Program-made: the position numbers and the translations under genes | NCBI RefSeq assembly: GCF_014898095.1 | Contig: NZ_CP062946.1 | Coordinates: forward strand, 3,286,001-3,350,000 | DNA length: 64,000 bases | Direction: 5' to 3' | Source: Thalassotalea sp. LPB0316 | Lineage (GTDB): Bacteria > Pseudomonadota > Gammaproteobacteria > Enterobacterales > Alteromonadaceae | Notes under the pieces: model-generated | Seen by the model: only the letters and a program-made list of their open reading frames with translations | What the model was told of the DNA's origin: nothing | The model's database searches: none | Part shown: in pieces, positions 55,608 to 64,000 of the stretch | How positions within the stretch are numbered: the first letter of the stretch is position 1 | Layout of the letters: every line of letters starts with the position of its first letter

Positions 55608-56096
55608 ATGAAAATTGAACAAAACAAAGTTGTGGTCATGCATTACGCCGTTTCAGACAGCGAAGATACATTAATCGACAGCTCATATGATCACAGCCCA
55701 TTGGCGATTATTCACGGTACCGGCTATTTGATCCCTGGTTTAGAAAAAGCCTTAGTTGGTCACGAAGCTAAAGATACCTTTGAAGTATCGGTATCTGCAG
55801 ATGAAGCCTACGGCCAACGCCATGACGAATTAGTTCAGACGGTTTCTCGTGAGTTAATGCAAGGTGTTGAAGATTTACAAGTAGGCACGCAGTTACGCGC
55901 TTCAACAGATCAAGGTGAACAAACCGTTATCGTGATTGATGTGAATGACGATGAAATCACTGTTGACGGTAACCATCCGCTTGCTGGTATCGATTTAAAA
56001 TTTGATGTAGAAATCTTAGAAGTGCGTGACGCCACGGAAGAAGAGCTTGCTCACGGCCACGTTCACGGCGAAGGCGGCTGTGGTCACGACCACTAA
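55608..56096 (+). CDS. slyD: FKBP-type peptidyl-prolyl isomerase SlyD
   Basis: A 162-residue cytoplasmic prolyl isomerase and metallochaperone. The FKBP domain has YAVSDSEDTLIDSSYDHSPL, then IHGTGYLIPGLEKALVG, with the inserted IF chaperone loop around DEAYGQRHDELVQTVSRE. The C terminus is His-rich (HGHVHGEGGCGHDH) and should bind nickel or other metals, though it is shorter than the E. coli tail. ATG 55608 is chosen; an upstream ATG 21 bp earlier lies right after ygfZ. It is likely cotranscribed with ygfZ and ends at a strong terminator. Confidence 0.96.
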   Translation: MKIEQNKVVVMHYAVSDSEDTLIDSSYDHSPLAIIHGTGYLIPGLEKALVGHEAKDTFEVSVSADEAYGQRHDELVQTVSRELMQGVEDLQVGTQLRASTDQGEQTVIVIDVNDDEITVDGNHPLAGIDLKFDVEILEVRDATEEELAHGHVHGEGGCGHDH

Positions 56097-56113
56097 TATT
56101 CATAAGTGACGAT

Positions 56114-56152
56114 AAAAAAATCCCGATAAACGCCAGTTTATCGGGATTTTTA
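56114..56152. terminator. Bidirectional intrinsic terminator between slyD and oadB
   Basis: TCCCGATAAAC and GTTTATCGGGA form an 11-bp stem with GCCA loop, flanked by A7 on the left and T-rich sequence on the right. It serves both convergent transcription units. Confidence 0.93.
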
Positions 56153-56177
56153 TTTTAACGCTTATAACGGCTTAGCG

Positions 56178-57308
56178 TTAACCAACGAGTGCCAATAAAA
56201 TACCAGCAGCAACCGCTGAACCTAGTACACCCGCAACATTTGGCCCCATCGCATGCATCAATAAGAAATTGTGCGGATTCGACTCTAACCCTACCTTGTT
56301 AGCAACGCGAGCCGCCATAGGTACAGCAGATACGCCTGCGGCACCAATAAGTGGGTTAATTGGTGTTTTAGATAGCTTGTTCATCATTTTAGCCATTAAA
56401 ACCCCTGACGCTGTGCCGATTGAGAAGGCAACCGCACCTAAACCTAAAATACCTAAGGTTTCAACGTTTAAGAATTTATCTGCTTCAAGCTTTGAGCCAA
56501 CCCCTAAACCTAAGAAGATGGTCACGATGTTAATGAGCTCGTTTTGTGCTGTCGAGCTTAAACGATCAACGACACCACATTCACGCATCAGGTTACCTAA
56601 ACAGAACATCCCCACTAGTGGTGTTGCTGCAGGCAAGAAGAAAATAGCCATCATCAAGACACCTAACGGGAAGATTATTTTTTCAACTTTTGTCACGTGG
56701 CGAAGCTGAGCCATTTCAATTTTGCGCTCTGCTTCATTGGTGAATAACTTCATAATTGGCGGCTGAATAATCGGCACTAATGCCATATATGAATATGCGG
56801 CTACCGCAATAGCACCGAGTAATTCAGGCGCCAGTTTAGATGCTAAGAAAATCGCTGTTGGACCATCAGCGCCACCAATAATCGCGATTGCAGAGGCGTC
56901 TTGTAAGCTAAATTCAAAGCCTGGAATGGCATTTAACGCAATTGCACCAAATAAAGTGGCGAAAATACCAAACTGTGCAGCCGCGCCTAAAAACAACATC
57001 TTAGGGTTAGCGATCAGCGGCCCGAAATCGGTCATTGCCCCAACACCCATAAAAATAAGTAGTGGGAAAATACCGGTATCAATACCCGCGTAATAGATGT
57101 AATGAAGAACCCCACCTACTTCTGAAAAACCAGCCAATGGGATATTCGTTAAAATCGCACCAAAACCAATCGGCAGTAGTAACAACGGCTCAAAGTTTTT
57201 AGCTATCGCCAGATAAAGCAAACCGACCCCAACAAGCATCATAATCACTTGATTGAGTTGAAAGTTGGCTAAACCTGTCGACATCCATAAGGTATGTAAC
57301 TGCTCCAT
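56178..57308 (-). CDS. oadB: Oxaloacetate decarboxylase sodium pump, beta subunit
   Basis: A 376-residue membrane protein with about nine helices that couples decarboxylation of carboxybiotin to sodium export. Conserved parts are [43 protein letters not shown] with the key aspartate, and the C-terminal [21 protein letters not shown]. Length is shorter than the 430-residue Klebsiella form but usual for marine gammaproteobacteria. It is the last gene of oadGAB, 10 bp after oadA. Confidence 0.97.
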   Translation of the reverse strand: MEQLHTLWMSTGLANFQLNQVIMMLVGVGLLYLAIAKNFEPLLLLPIGFGAILTNIPLAGFSEVGGVLHYIYYAGIDTGIFPLLIFMGVGAMTDFGPLIANPKMLFLGAAAQFGIFATLFGAIALNAIPGFEFSLQDASAIAIIGGADGPTAIFLASKLAPELLGAIAVAAYSYMALVPIIQPPIMKLFTNEAERKIEMAQLRHVTKVEKIIFPLGVLMMAIFFLPAATPLVGMFCLGNLMRECGVVDRLSSTAQNELINIVTIFLGLGVGSKLEADKFLNVETLGILGLGAVAFSIGTASGVLMAKMMNKLSKTPINPLIGAAGVSAVPMAARVANKVGLESNPHNFLLMHAMGPNVAGVLGSAVAAGILLALVG

Positions 57309-57318
57309 AATACAACCC

Positions 57319-59094
57319 TTACGCCAAACTTAGTAACGCATCACCAACAGCGACACTGTCACCTTCTTTGGTGTGAATAGCAACAACTTGGCCATCAGTG
57401 ACAGCACGTACTTCCGTTTCCATTTTCATGGCTTCCATAATGATCACAACATCACCAGCGCTGACTTGCTCACCTTCACTCACTAACACTTTAAAAATAT
57501 TACCAGCAAGTGGGGCGTTAAGTGTTTCTTCGGCAGAAACAGACGCTGTTTGCTTAATCGCCGCATCACTTACCTTAGGCTCAATATTGGCAATTTCACC
57601 ACCTTGAGCAACAACAACGTCATACACTTTACCATCAACACTTACAGAGTAACTCTCTTGTGCTGCAGGTTTTGCAACAGGCGCTGACGCGACAACCACA
57701 TCTTCTTTAGTTGGCACTGGCTCAAATGCATCAGGGTTATTTCTGTTTTCTAAGAATTTAAGACCAATTTGTGGGAATAAGGCGTACGTTAATACGTCAT
57801 CAATTTTTTCATCTGCTAATTGCAGTGATTTTTCTACCGCTAACTGGTCAAGCTCAGTCGTTAAGCTATCTAATTCAGGCGATAACAAATCGGCAGGACG
57901 ACAAGTAACCACGTCTTTGCCTTCTAATACACGCTCTTGAAGCTCTTTATTAACTTCAGCCGGCGTTGAGCCATATTCGCCTTTTAAAACGCCTGAGGTT
58001 TCTTTAGTGATCGACTTATAACGCTCACCAGTAAGTACGTTAAGCACTGATTGGGTGCCAACGATTTGTGAAGTCGGTGTAACAAGAGGGATGTAGCCTA
58101 AATCTTTGCGAACGCGCGGAATTTCTTCAAGCACTTCATCTAAGCGATCTGCCGCACCTTGCTCTTTTAACTGGCTTTCCATGTTAGTTAGCATACCGCC
58201 TGGTACTTGAGCTAATAAAATTCTCGCATCAACACCTTTCAGGCTACCTTCAAATTTTGCGTATTTTTCACGCACATCTCTAAAATAAGCTGCAACTTCC
58301 GCAAGCTTAACCATATCTAGACCCGTATCACGAGCTGTGCCTTCAACCGCAGAAACAATGGTTTCCGTTGGTGAATGACCATATGTCATACTCATCGAAG
58401 AAATTGAGGTATCAATGACATCAACATCAGCGTCAATGGCCTTAATATGTGTACCAACGCTCAAACCCGTTGTCGCGTGACAGTGCAAGGCAATTGGCAA
58501 TGACACAGTCTCTTTTAAACGCGTAACAAGCTCTTGTGCGGCATACGGCTTAAGTAAGCCCGCCATGTCTTTAATACAAAGCGAGTGCGCGCCCATATCT
58601 TCGAGTTTTTTAGCCATTTCAAGCCATGTTTCTAGCGTGTGAACTGGGCTCTCAGTAAAACTCAGCGTACCTTGCGCGTGGGCACCTACCTTAACGGCAG
58701 CTTTGATTGCAGTTTCGAGGTTACGCGTGTCATTCATCGCATCAAATATACGGAAAACATCAATGCCGTTTACGTGAGCACGCTCAACAAATTTTTCAAC
58801 AACGTCATCAGCATAGTGGCGGTAACCTAAAATATTTTGTCCGCGAAATAACATTTGCTGCTTGGTCTTTGGCATTGCTTTTTTAAGTGCGCGAATTCGC
58901 TCCCAAGGATCTTCACCTAAATAACGAATACACGAATCAAAGGTTGCTCCACCCCATGACTCTATTGACCAAAAACCAATTTCATCTAACTTAGGAGCAA
59001 TCGGTAACATGTCCTCCAAACGAAGGCGAGTTGCCAGTAATGATTGGTGACCGTCTCGCAGGACTACTTCTGTAATGCCCAATGGTTTAGTCAT
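57319..59094 (-). CDS. oadA: Oxaloacetate decarboxylase sodium pump, alpha subunit
   Basis: A 591-residue cytoplasmic subunit. The carboxyltransferase domain (about 1-300) has [14 protein letters not shown] and the metal-binding LHCHATTG; a conserved PYC_OADA region (about 310-450) follows; an Ala/Pro-rich linker leads to a biotinyl domain whose lysine is Lys557 in EAMKMET. It transfers CO2 from oxaloacetate to biotin, yielding pyruvate. It lies between oadG and oadB with gaps of about 10 bp, so the three are one operon. Confidence 0.98.
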   Translation of the reverse strand: MTKPLGITEVVLRDGHQSLLATRLRLEDMLPIAPKLDEIGFWSIESWGGATFDSCIRYLGEDPWERIRALKKAMPKTKQQMLFRGQNILGYRHYADDVVEKFVERAHVNGIDVFRIFDAMNDTRNLETAIKAAVKVGAHAQGTLSFTESPVHTLETWLEMAKKLEDMGAHSLCIKDMAGLLKPYAAQELVTRLKETVSLPIALHCHATTGLSVGTHIKAIDADVDVIDTSISSMSMTYGHSPTETIVSAVEGTARDTGLDMVKLAEVAAYFRDVREKYAKFEGSLKGVDARILLAQVPGGMLTNMESQLKEQGAADRLDEVLEEIPRVRKDLGYIPLVTPTSQIVGTQSVLNVLTGERYKSITKETSGVLKGEYGSTPAEVNKELQERVLEGKDVVTCRPADLLSPELDSLTTELDQLAVEKSLQLADEKIDDVLTYALFPQIGLKFLENRNNPDAFEPVPTKEDVVVASAPVAKPAAQESYSVSVDGKVYDVVVAQGGEIANIEPKVSDAAIKQTASVSAEETLNAPLAGNIFKVLVSEGEQVSAGDVVIIMEAMKMETEVRAVTDGQVVAIHTKEGDSVAVGDALLSLA

Positions 59095-59103
59095 GATATG
59101 CTC

Positions 59104-59364
59104 CTACTCTTTATTATGTTTTTGGCGGAAGTTAGCAACCGCAGCACTGATCGCTGCTACAACGTTTGGTTGAATACCTTGAACTTGCGCGGGTTTTCTT
59201 ATGGTTGATTTTTGGACAGGCTGAGGATCGGGGAACTTCTTAGATAGGGGCACTAGCACCATATTAATGAAAACGACCAGTAAGCCTAAAAATGCAAAGA
59301 CAAAAACCATACCGGCGATCATCAAGGTAGCTGCCTCGATAAATTGTTGATTTAGTGATTCCAT
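59104..59364 (-). CDS. oadG: Oxaloacetate decarboxylase sodium pump, gamma subunit
   Basis: An 86-residue protein with a single membrane helix (about 12-35, AATLMIAGMVFVFAFLGLLVVFI) and a polar, Pro-rich cytoplasmic tail ending AAVANFRQKHNKE. It holds the alpha and beta subunits together and may bind zinc, although few His residues are present here. It begins the oadGAB operon; upstream is a long AT-rich region with a possible ArgR site. Confidence 0.95.
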   Translation of the reverse strand: MESLNQQFIEAATLMIAGMVFVFAFLGLLVVFINMVLVPLSKKFPDPQPVQKSTIRKPAQVQGIQPNVVAAISAAVANFRQKHNKE

Positions 59365-59689
59365 GATTAACTCTTAACCTATTTTTTGAGAAATAGAATA
59401 ATCACTCCAATAATAGAAATGCAAGAAAGAATTTATAAATTGGTAAAAATAATTCCTGTCAAGAACTAAAACAGATGTTTTAATAATTATTTGAAATACA
59501 TTCTAATAATTATTCACTTATTTAGCATGGTGTTTACATAGTAATGCACAAAGTGAATATCTATTCATTCGTTTATATGGATGTGAGCAATTCATTTTGC
59601 CGTTGTTAAAGGAAAATGGGCTGCGAGGAATAGCATCACGCAATGACGGGGATTTTTCTTATTCGAAAAGTTTTCTAACCCCAGAAAGC
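59365..59689. other. AT-rich promoter region upstream of oadGAB
   Basis: No gene is seen in this 325-bp stretch. It holds the ArgR-like dyad at 59552-59569 and, about 50 bp closer to oadG, a weaker related site centred at 59509. Confidence 0.5.
59552..59569. promoter_or_regulatory. Possible ArgR box upstream of oadGAB
   Basis: AGTGAATATCTATTCATT has the TGAAT-N4-ATTCA core of the known ArgR operator. A half-matching site (CTAATAATTATTCA, 59503-59516) lies about 50 bp away. This could link oadGAB to arginine status, but is only a sequence resemblance. Confidence 0.3.
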
Positions 59690-59716
59690 AAAAAAGCTGA
59701 CATTAGTCAGCTTTTT
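59690..59716 (-). terminator. Terminator at the end of the tRNA-Arg array
   Basis: GCTGAC and GTCAGC form a stem with an ATTA loop, flanked by A6 and T5. On the minus strand it follows the first-listed tRNA-Arg, the last gene transcribed. Confidence 0.85.
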
Positions 59717-59722
59717 CAGATG

Positions 59723-59799
59723 TGGCGGACGCGGCAGGAGTCGAACCTGCGACCGCCTGGTTCGTAGCCAGGTACTCTATCCAGCTGAGCTACGCGTCC
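59723..59799 (-). tRNA. tRNA-Arg(ACG), copy 1
   Basis: A 77-nt cloverleaf with acceptor GGACGCG/CGCGTCC, discriminator G and encoded CCA. The anticodon loop is CTACGAA (anticodon ACG, read as ICG after deamination). The sequence is identical to the other two copies and is the final gene before the terminator. Confidence 0.98.
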
Positions 59800-59801
59800 G
59801 C

Positions 59802-59834
59802 GGTAACTTTTCTTTTATATCCTAGTTCCGGATA
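59802..59834. repeat. 33-bp tRNA spacer repeat, copy 1
   Basis: This segment directly upstream of the tRNA (minus sense) recurs at 59992-60024 and 60086-60118 with at most one change. It contains TATAAAAG on the minus strand and may act as a promoter or processing signal duplicated together with the tRNA. Confidence 0.85.
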
Positions 59835-59863
59835 GATTGATTAAGCTCAATCAAGCTACAAAC

Positions 59864-59892
59864 AAAAAAGCTGACAATACGTCAGCTTCCGT
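59864..59892 (-). terminator. Second copy of the tRNA-associated hairpin
   Basis: AGCTGAC and GTCAGCT pair around AATAC, the same stem as the array-end terminator but with a poorer T-run on the 3' side. It shows that the duplicated unit comprises hairpin, tRNA and spacer. Confidence 0.5.
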
Positions 59893-59912
59893 ATATTTTA
59901 CCTAAGTAAATG

Positions 59913-59989
59913 TGGCGGACGCGGCAGGAGTCGAACCTGCGACCGCCTGGTTCGTAGCCAGGTACTCTATCCAGCTGAGCTACGCGTCC
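59913..59989 (-). tRNA. tRNA-Arg(ACG), copy 2
   Basis: Identical 77-nt sequence to copy 1, starting 190 bp from it. Anticodon ACG, encoded CCA, all stems intact. Confidence 0.98.
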
Positions 59990-59991
59990 GC

Positions 59992-60024
59992 GGTAACCTT
60001 TCTTTTATATCCTAGTTCCGGATA
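59992..60024. repeat. 33-bp tRNA spacer repeat, copy 2
   Basis: Same spacer as at 59802-59834, with one C for T change near its start. It lies between tRNA-Arg copy 2 and the decayed tRNA copy. Confidence 0.85.
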
Positions 60025-60026
60025 AC

Positions 60027-60085
60027 GAACCTTGTTCGTAGCCACCATTACCTAATATTACTATCCAACAGAGCTATGAGTTCGT
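60027..60085 (-). pseudogene. Decayed tRNA-Arg copy
   Basis: This stretch aligns with the 5' half of the tRNA-Arg genes: GTTCGTAGCCA (anticodon arm side) at 60034-60044 and an ATCCA...GAGCTA segment (D arm) at about 60063-60076 are retained, followed by the intact 33-bp spacer. The acceptor and T arms are lost, so it cannot fold as a tRNA. Confidence 0.75.
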
Positions 60086-60118
60086 GGTAACCTTTCTTTT
60101 ATATCCTAGTTCCGGATA
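60086..60118. repeat. 33-bp tRNA spacer repeat, copy 3
   Basis: Third copy of the spacer, adjoining the decayed tRNA. Its perfect preservation beside a ruined tRNA suggests either recent decay or a function of its own. Confidence 0.85.
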
Positions 60119-60173
60119 GATTAATTAATGCTTTAATCATAGCCAAATATTGCTTAATTACCACTTGAAAAAG

Positions 60174-60250
60174 TGGCGGACGCGGCAGGAGTCGAACCTG
60201 CGACCGCCTGGTTCGTAGCCAGGTACTCTATCCAGCTGAGCTACGCGTCC
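60174..60250 (-). tRNA. tRNA-Arg(ACG), copy 3
   Basis: Identical 77-nt tRNA with anticodon ACG and encoded CCA. It is the first tRNA-Arg after tRNA-Ser in transcription order. It lacks the 33-bp spacer upstream, which fits an origin as the ancestral copy. Confidence 0.98.
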
Positions 60251-60283
60251 GCAATATTTTCACGTTATTATCGATAAAGATAA

Positions 60284-60375
60284 TGGCGGTGAGGGAGGGA
60301 TTCGAACCCTCGATAGGGTATAACGCCTATACTCCCTTAGCAGGGGAGCGCCTTCAGCCTCTCGGCCACCTCACC
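60284..60375 (-). tRNA. tRNA-Ser(GCT)
   Basis: A 92-nt tRNA with acceptor GGTGAGG/CCTCACC, discriminator G, encoded CCA, a long variable arm and anticodon loop CTGCTAA (GCT). It precedes the tRNA-Arg array and follows csrA, the same order as serV-argVYZQ in E. coli. Confidence 0.98.
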
Positions 60376-60533
60376 AACGTGCGGTGAATAATAAGGGATA
60401 AAAAAAATATGTCAAACGCTTTTTTTACTTTTCTTTCCGTTTGAAGATATTTCAATCAACTCGGCCGATTTTCATACATTATCACATCGTAAAATAAGCA
60501 AATTTAGTCAGGAAAAAGCCGAAAAACAGGCAT

Positions 60534-60561
60534 AAAAAAAGCCGATGATTTATCGGCCTTT
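60534..60561 (-). terminator. Intrinsic terminator after csrA
   Basis: On the minus strand GCCGAT-AAATC-ATCGGC is followed by seven T residues, 15-20 bp past the csrA stop. Confidence 0.93.
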
Positions 60562-60577
60562 TGCTCAGGTATACAGT

Positions 60578-60772
60578 TTAGTAGTTGCCAGACGGCTCAC
60601 CATCACCTTTTTCTGACTGTATGCGCATGTAAATTTCTTCACGATGCACTGAAACTTCTTTCGGAGCATTTACACCAATTCGAACTTGGTTTCCCTTTAC
60701 ACCTAAAACAGTAACGGTAACTTCGTCACCTATCATTAGGGTTTCGCCTACGCGTCTAGTAAGTATTAACAT
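60578..60772 (-). CDS. csrA: Carbon storage regulator CsrA
   Basis: A 64-residue RNA-binding protein, slightly longer than the 61-residue E. coli form. The core [33 protein letters not shown] is standard, with RNA-contacting residues in the first strand and in [10 protein letters not shown]. CsrA binds GGA motifs in mRNA leaders to control translation of carbon storage, motility and biofilm genes, including GGDEF genes in studied bacteria. It lies downstream of alaS with a 250-bp gap, so it can have its own promoter. BarA, at 35-38 kb, is the sensor of the pathway that controls its activity. Confidence 0.99.
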   Translation of the reverse strand: MLILTRRVGETLMIGDEVTVTVLGVKGNQVRIGVNAPKEVSVHREEIYMRIQSEKGDGEPSGNY

Positions 60773-60988
60773 TATCGGTTCCTTTAACTAATGAGGTCCA
60801 CAGATTGATTAAGCTAGATTTTAGATATCCATTTCATACTTCTCTATCTAGTAATAGCCAAGATTATGAAATTAGTCTAAATTTTCTTTCAATTAACGAA
60901 TAATTAATAACTTGTTTTCAGTATAACAAAGCATCTGTTACTCGTTTGATTGAAAAGTGTGCTTAGTTGTTAACAGTCTTTTAAAAGC

Positions 60989-61009
60989 ATGAGGCGACTA
61001 ACACCTCAT
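60989..61009 (-). terminator. Weak hairpin after alaS
   Basis: ATGAGG and CCTCAT pair around a 9-base loop, followed on the minus strand by GCTTTT. The short stem and short T-run make termination partial at best, allowing some alaS-csrA read-through. Confidence 0.4.
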
Positions 61010-61023
61010 ACTATTAGACCGGT

Positions 61024-63648
61024 CTAACTAAGCTTTTCTTGCAACCACGGCTGCACTGTTGCCATGGCTGCAGGAATATTTTCAGGTTGGCTACCGCCAG
61101 CTTGCGCCATGTCTGGACGCCCGCCACCTTTACCGCCAACTTGTTGGGCAACGAAGTTAACTAACTCCCCTGCTTTAACTTGTCCGGTTAAATCTTTTGT
61201 TACACCGGCAATTAAGCTCACTTTGCTTTCTTGCGCAGTTGCTAACATGATGATACCCGATCCCATTTTGTTCTTAAGATCATCGACCATTCCACGTAAA
61301 GCTTTAGCTTCAACACCGTCGATTGCCGCAATTAACGCTTTAACACCATTAATATCGACCGCTTGACTTACTAAGTCAGCTCCAGCTTGGGCTGCCATCG
61401 TTTGCTTAAGCTGCGTAACTTCTTTTTCTAATTGCTTATTTTTCGCAAGCAATTGTTCAACTTTTTCCTGAACGTTATTGCTATCACCTTTAACCAGTGA
61501 TGAAAGCATAGCAATAAGATCACTTTGCTGCTCAGTATAGTTTATTGCCGCTTCACCAGTCACAGCTTCAATACGACGAATACCAGCGGCAATACCTTGT
61601 TCAGAAACAATTTTAAACAAGCCAATATTGCCGGTGCTATCTACGTGTACACCACCACAAAGTTCTGTTGAAAAATCACCTAGTGAAACAACGCGTACTT
61701 CGTCATCGTATTTTTCACCAAAGAGTGCCATTGCTCCTTTGGCTTTAGCGTCTTCAATATCCATCAGCTGAGTATCTCGCTTGTGGTTTTTGCGAATTTC
61801 TTCGTTTACCAAACGCTCGATATCACGCAGTTCTTGCTTTGTTAGCGCTTCAAAATGAGAAAAGTCAAAGCGCAGTTTTTCTTCATCACACAACGAGCCT
61901 TTTTGCGTTACGTGATCACCCAACACTTTACGCAACGCTGCGTGTAATAAGTGTGTTGCAGTATGGTTTTTAACTATTTTTTGACGACGCTCAACATCAA
62001 TGACTGTGTTAACGCGTTCATTCACTTGAATTGGCGCGCTCGCCATACCTTGGTGAGCAAACGCTTCACCTATTTTCACCGTATCGTTAACAATGAACTC
62101 ACCACCATTAACCAAAATAACACCCGAGTCACCGACTTGACCACCCGACTCAGCATAAAAAGTTGTATGATCTAATACCACAACACCTTTTTGACCGGCT
62201 TCAATCTTATCAACAGATTGACCTTCAACAAACAGCTCAACAACAGTCGCGTTGGCCTCGTTTCTAGTATAGCCCTTAAAATCAGTGACATGAGCAGATT
62301 TTAACTGTTCATTGTAGTCAGTACCAAATTGACTAGCTTGCTGTGCGCGTTCACGTTGTAAACCCATCGCTACATCAAAGCCGTTGTGATCTATGTACAA
62401 CGCACGCTCTCTGGCGATATCAGCTGTCAAATCTGCTGGGAAGCCATAGGTGTCATACAGTTTAAATACATCATCGCCGCTGACTGTATCACCTTCAAGA
62501 TTTGTTAAAATGTCTTCTAATAAAGCCATCCCGCGATCAAGCGTGCGACCAAACTGCTCTTCTTCAATGCGTAGCATCTTCTCAATAATTGCTTGGTGCT
62601 TAATTAGCTCTGGGTAAGCTTGCCCCATAGTTTCAACGAGTGCAGCCACCAACTTGTGGAAAAAATGCGATTTGGCTTCTAATTTATGACCATGACGAAC
62701 CGCGCGGCGAATAATACGGCGAAGCACATAGCCACGACCTTCATTTGACGGCATAACACCATCAGCTATTAGGAAACTACATGAACGAATGTGATCAGCA
62801 ATGACCCGCAAAGATTTATGCTCTAAATCATTGCATTCTAATAAATGCGCTGCGGCTTTAATTAAGTGTTGGAATGTATCAATTTCATAGTTGCTGTGAA
62901 CGCCTTGCATAATCGCAGCAATTCGCTCTAAGCCCATACCTGTATCAACTGACGGCTTAGGCAGTGGTTCCATCGTACCGTCGGCTTGACGGTTGTATTG
63001 CATGAAAACTAAGTTCCAGATTTCAATGAAGCGATCACCATCTTCTTCCGGAGAGCCCGGAGGTCCCCCCCAAATGTGTTCACCGTGATCATAAAAAATT
63101 TCAGTACAAGGACCACAAGGACCTGTATCGCCCATTGACCAGAAGTTGTCTGATTCAAACTGCTTACTTGGCAACTTATCACCGATGCGAATAATGCGAT
63201 CTTTTGGGACGCCTATCTCATTGGCCCAGTAATCAAACGCTTCTTGGTCTGATTCATAAGTTGTCACTAAAAGTTTTTCTTCTGGCAACCCTAAGACTTT
63301 TGTCAAAAATTCCCATGCGAAACTAATCGCGTCTTCTTTAAAGTAATCACCAAAACTAAAGTTACCCAACATTTCAAAAAATGTATGGTGACGCGCAGTA
63401 TAACCGACGTTTTCTAGGTCATTATGCTTACCACCGGCGCGCACGCAGCGCTGCGATGAGGTTGCCCTCGTGTAACTTCTTTTTTCTGCACCTAAGAACA
63501 CGTCTTTAAAAGGCACCATACCGGCATTGGTGAATAATAATGTTGCATCATTGCCGGGAACTAATGAGCTACTATCAACAACTTGATGGCGCTTCGATGC
63601 AAAAAAATCTAAAAATGCCTGACGAATTTCGGCACTTGTTTTGATCAT
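61024..63648 (-). CDS. alaS: Alanyl-tRNA synthetase
   Basis: An 874-residue class II synthetase with aminoacylation domain (about 1-240: [44 protein letters not shown]), tRNA recognition domain, editing domain with [11 protein letters not shown] and CGGVHV zinc ligands (about 560-670), and a C-terminal oligomerisation region. I use ATG 63648 ([12 protein letters not shown]), the usual start and length, over GTG 63660. It is 22 bp after recX and followed by csrA, as in E. coli. Confidence 0.99.
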   Translation of the reverse strand: MIKTSAEIRQAFLDFFASKRHQVVDSSSLVPGNDATLLFTNAGMVPFKDVFLGAEKRSYTRATSSQRCVRAGGKHNDLENVGYTARHHTFFEMLGNFSFGDYFKEDAISFAWEFLTKVLGLPEEKLLVTTYESDQEAFDYWANEIGVPKDRIIRIGDKLPSKQFESDNFWSMGDTGPCGPCTEIFYDHGEHIWGGPPGSPEEDGDRFIEIWNLVFMQYNRQADGTMEPLPKPSVDTGMGLERIAAIMQGVHSNYEIDTFQHLIKAAAHLLECNDLEHKSLRVIADHIRSCSFLIADGVMPSNEGRGYVLRRIIRRAVRHGHKLEAKSHFFHKLVAALVETMGQAYPELIKHQAIIEKMLRIEEEQFGRTLDRGMALLEDILTNLEGDTVSGDDVFKLYDTYGFPADLTADIARERALYIDHNGFDVAMGLQRERAQQASQFGTDYNEQLKSAHVTDFKGYTRNEANATVVELFVEGQSVDKIEAGQKGVVVLDHTTFYAESGGQVGDSGVILVNGGEFIVNDTVKIGEAFAHQGMASAPIQVNERVNTVIDVERRQKIVKNHTATHLLHAALRKVLGDHVTQKGSLCDEEKLRFDFSHFEALTKQELRDIERLVNEEIRKNHKRDTQLMDIEDAKAKGAMALFGEKYDDEVRVVSLGDFSTELCGGVHVDSTGNIGLFKIVSEQGIAAGIRRIEAVTGEAAINYTEQQSDLIAMLSSLVKGDSNNVQEKVEQLLAKNKQLEKEVTQLKQTMAAQAGADLVSQAVDINGVKALIAAIDGVEAKALRGMVDDLKNKMGSGIIMLATAQESKVSLIAGVTKDLTGQVKAGELVNFVAQQVGGKGGGRPDMAQAGGSQPENIPAAMATVQPWLQEKLS

Positions 63649-63670
63649 GGTGATACCCACTTCTTTTTAA

Positions 63671-64000
63671 TTAACTTAATGACAATACTGAGGCGATTTC
63701 GTCATAGGAAAAGCCACGAGCTTGTAAAAATCGAATTCGTTTTGCTTTGTCTTTGGGATCTTTAATGGCGACGTCGCCATACTTTTTCAAGTACGTTTGT
63801 TCTACCAACGCGAACCAATCTACCGGTTCGTCTTGATAAGCTAGGCGCTCAATATCGCTCGAGATCCCTTTTTGTTTAAGTTCATTTTGAATATAAAACT
63901 GACCGTATCCGCGCGACACCCGATTGCGAATAATACTCTGTGCTGCGCGAAACTGGCTTTGATAGTTGTTATCTACCAAAAACCTGATCACCTCATCAAT
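63671..64000 (-). CDS. recX: Regulatory protein RecX (5' part beyond window)
   Basis: The last 109 residues of RecX. The frame is open through the right edge, so a GTG inside at 63991 is not the true start. The three-helix repeats are visible in FRAAQSIIRNRVSRGYGQFYIQNELKQKGIS and RIRFLQARGFSYDEIASVL. RecX binds RecA filaments and inhibits them; recA normally lies just upstream. It ends 22 bp before alaS. Confidence 0.93.
   Translation of the reverse strand: MDEVIRFLVDNNYQSQFRAAQSIIRNRVSRGYGQFYIQNELKQKGISSDIERLAYQDEPVDWFALVEQTYLKKYGDVAIKDPKDKAKRIRFLQARGFSYDEIASVLSLS

Noticed and set aside
56269..56709. 146-aa open frame on the plus strand
   Set aside because: Antisense to oadB; its sequence has no features beyond those expected of a shadow.

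Overview
The window is a chromosomal segment of a marine gammaproteobacterium of the Alteromonadales, most like Colwelliaceae (Thalassotalea/Colwellia type). This is inferred, not computed. The support is AT-rich intergenic DNA, gammaproteobacterial gene orders (rppH-ptsP-lgt-thyA; barA divergent from rlmD-relA-mazG; nadB divergent from rpoE-rseABC followed by lepA-lepB-rnc-era-recO-pdxJ-acpS; recX-alaS-csrA-tRNA-Ser-tRNA-Arg), a sodium-pumping oxaloacetate decarboxylase, a PEP-CTERM protein and abundant c-di-GMP genes.

Layout. 1-5.6 kb: a very large hybrid histidine kinase, cut by the left edge, with an NMT1-like and three SBP_bac_3-like sensor modules, preceded by a small GAF protein. 5.8-8.9 kb: a YfhL-type ferredoxin, a 16-bp-periodic repeat tract, an enolase-superfamily dehydratase, a MITE-like palindromic element whose edge coincides with the stop codon of a class II aldolase, and an unlisted 58-aa membrane protein. 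8.9-14.8 kb: ThrE-type exporter, TetR regulator, a near-perfect palindrome, an M13 lipoprotein peptidase, and a DUF2878/chalcone-isomerase-like/DUF3833 operon. 14.8-21 kb: thyA, lgt, TauE/SafE permease, ptsP and rppH, with divergent mutH. 21-30.8 kb: diguanylate cyclase, PEP-CTERM protein, mutarotase, two amidohydrolases (one lacking the usual metal motif), MsrPQ and small conserved proteins. 30.8-38.1 kb: mazG, relA, rlmD and divergent barA.

38.1-42.9 kb is an accessory island between conserved blocks: a ParDE pair with an operator-like repeat, strong hairpins, two unrecognised membrane proteins, an SPFH protein and a second diguanylate cyclase. 42.9-59.4 kb is core: acpS to lepA, rseCBA-rpoE with a candidate sigma-E promoter, nadB, ygfX-sdhE, ygfZ, slyD and oadGAB. 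59.4-64 kb: three identical tRNA-Arg(ACG) genes plus a decayed fourth copy, tRNA-Ser(GCT), csrA, alaS and the 3' part of recX.

Functional links: BarA and CsrA are two ends of one known regulatory circuit; RelA, PtsP, RppH and MazG handle nucleotide and stress signalling; RpoE/RseABC handles envelope stress. I found no CRISPR array, prophage, rRNA or complete insertion sequence, and nothing that is convincingly a wholly new defence or biosynthetic system. The most unusual items are the multi-sensor kinase, the degenerate amidohydrolase pair, the MITE at a stop codon, the tRNA amplification with a relic copy, and the accessory island.
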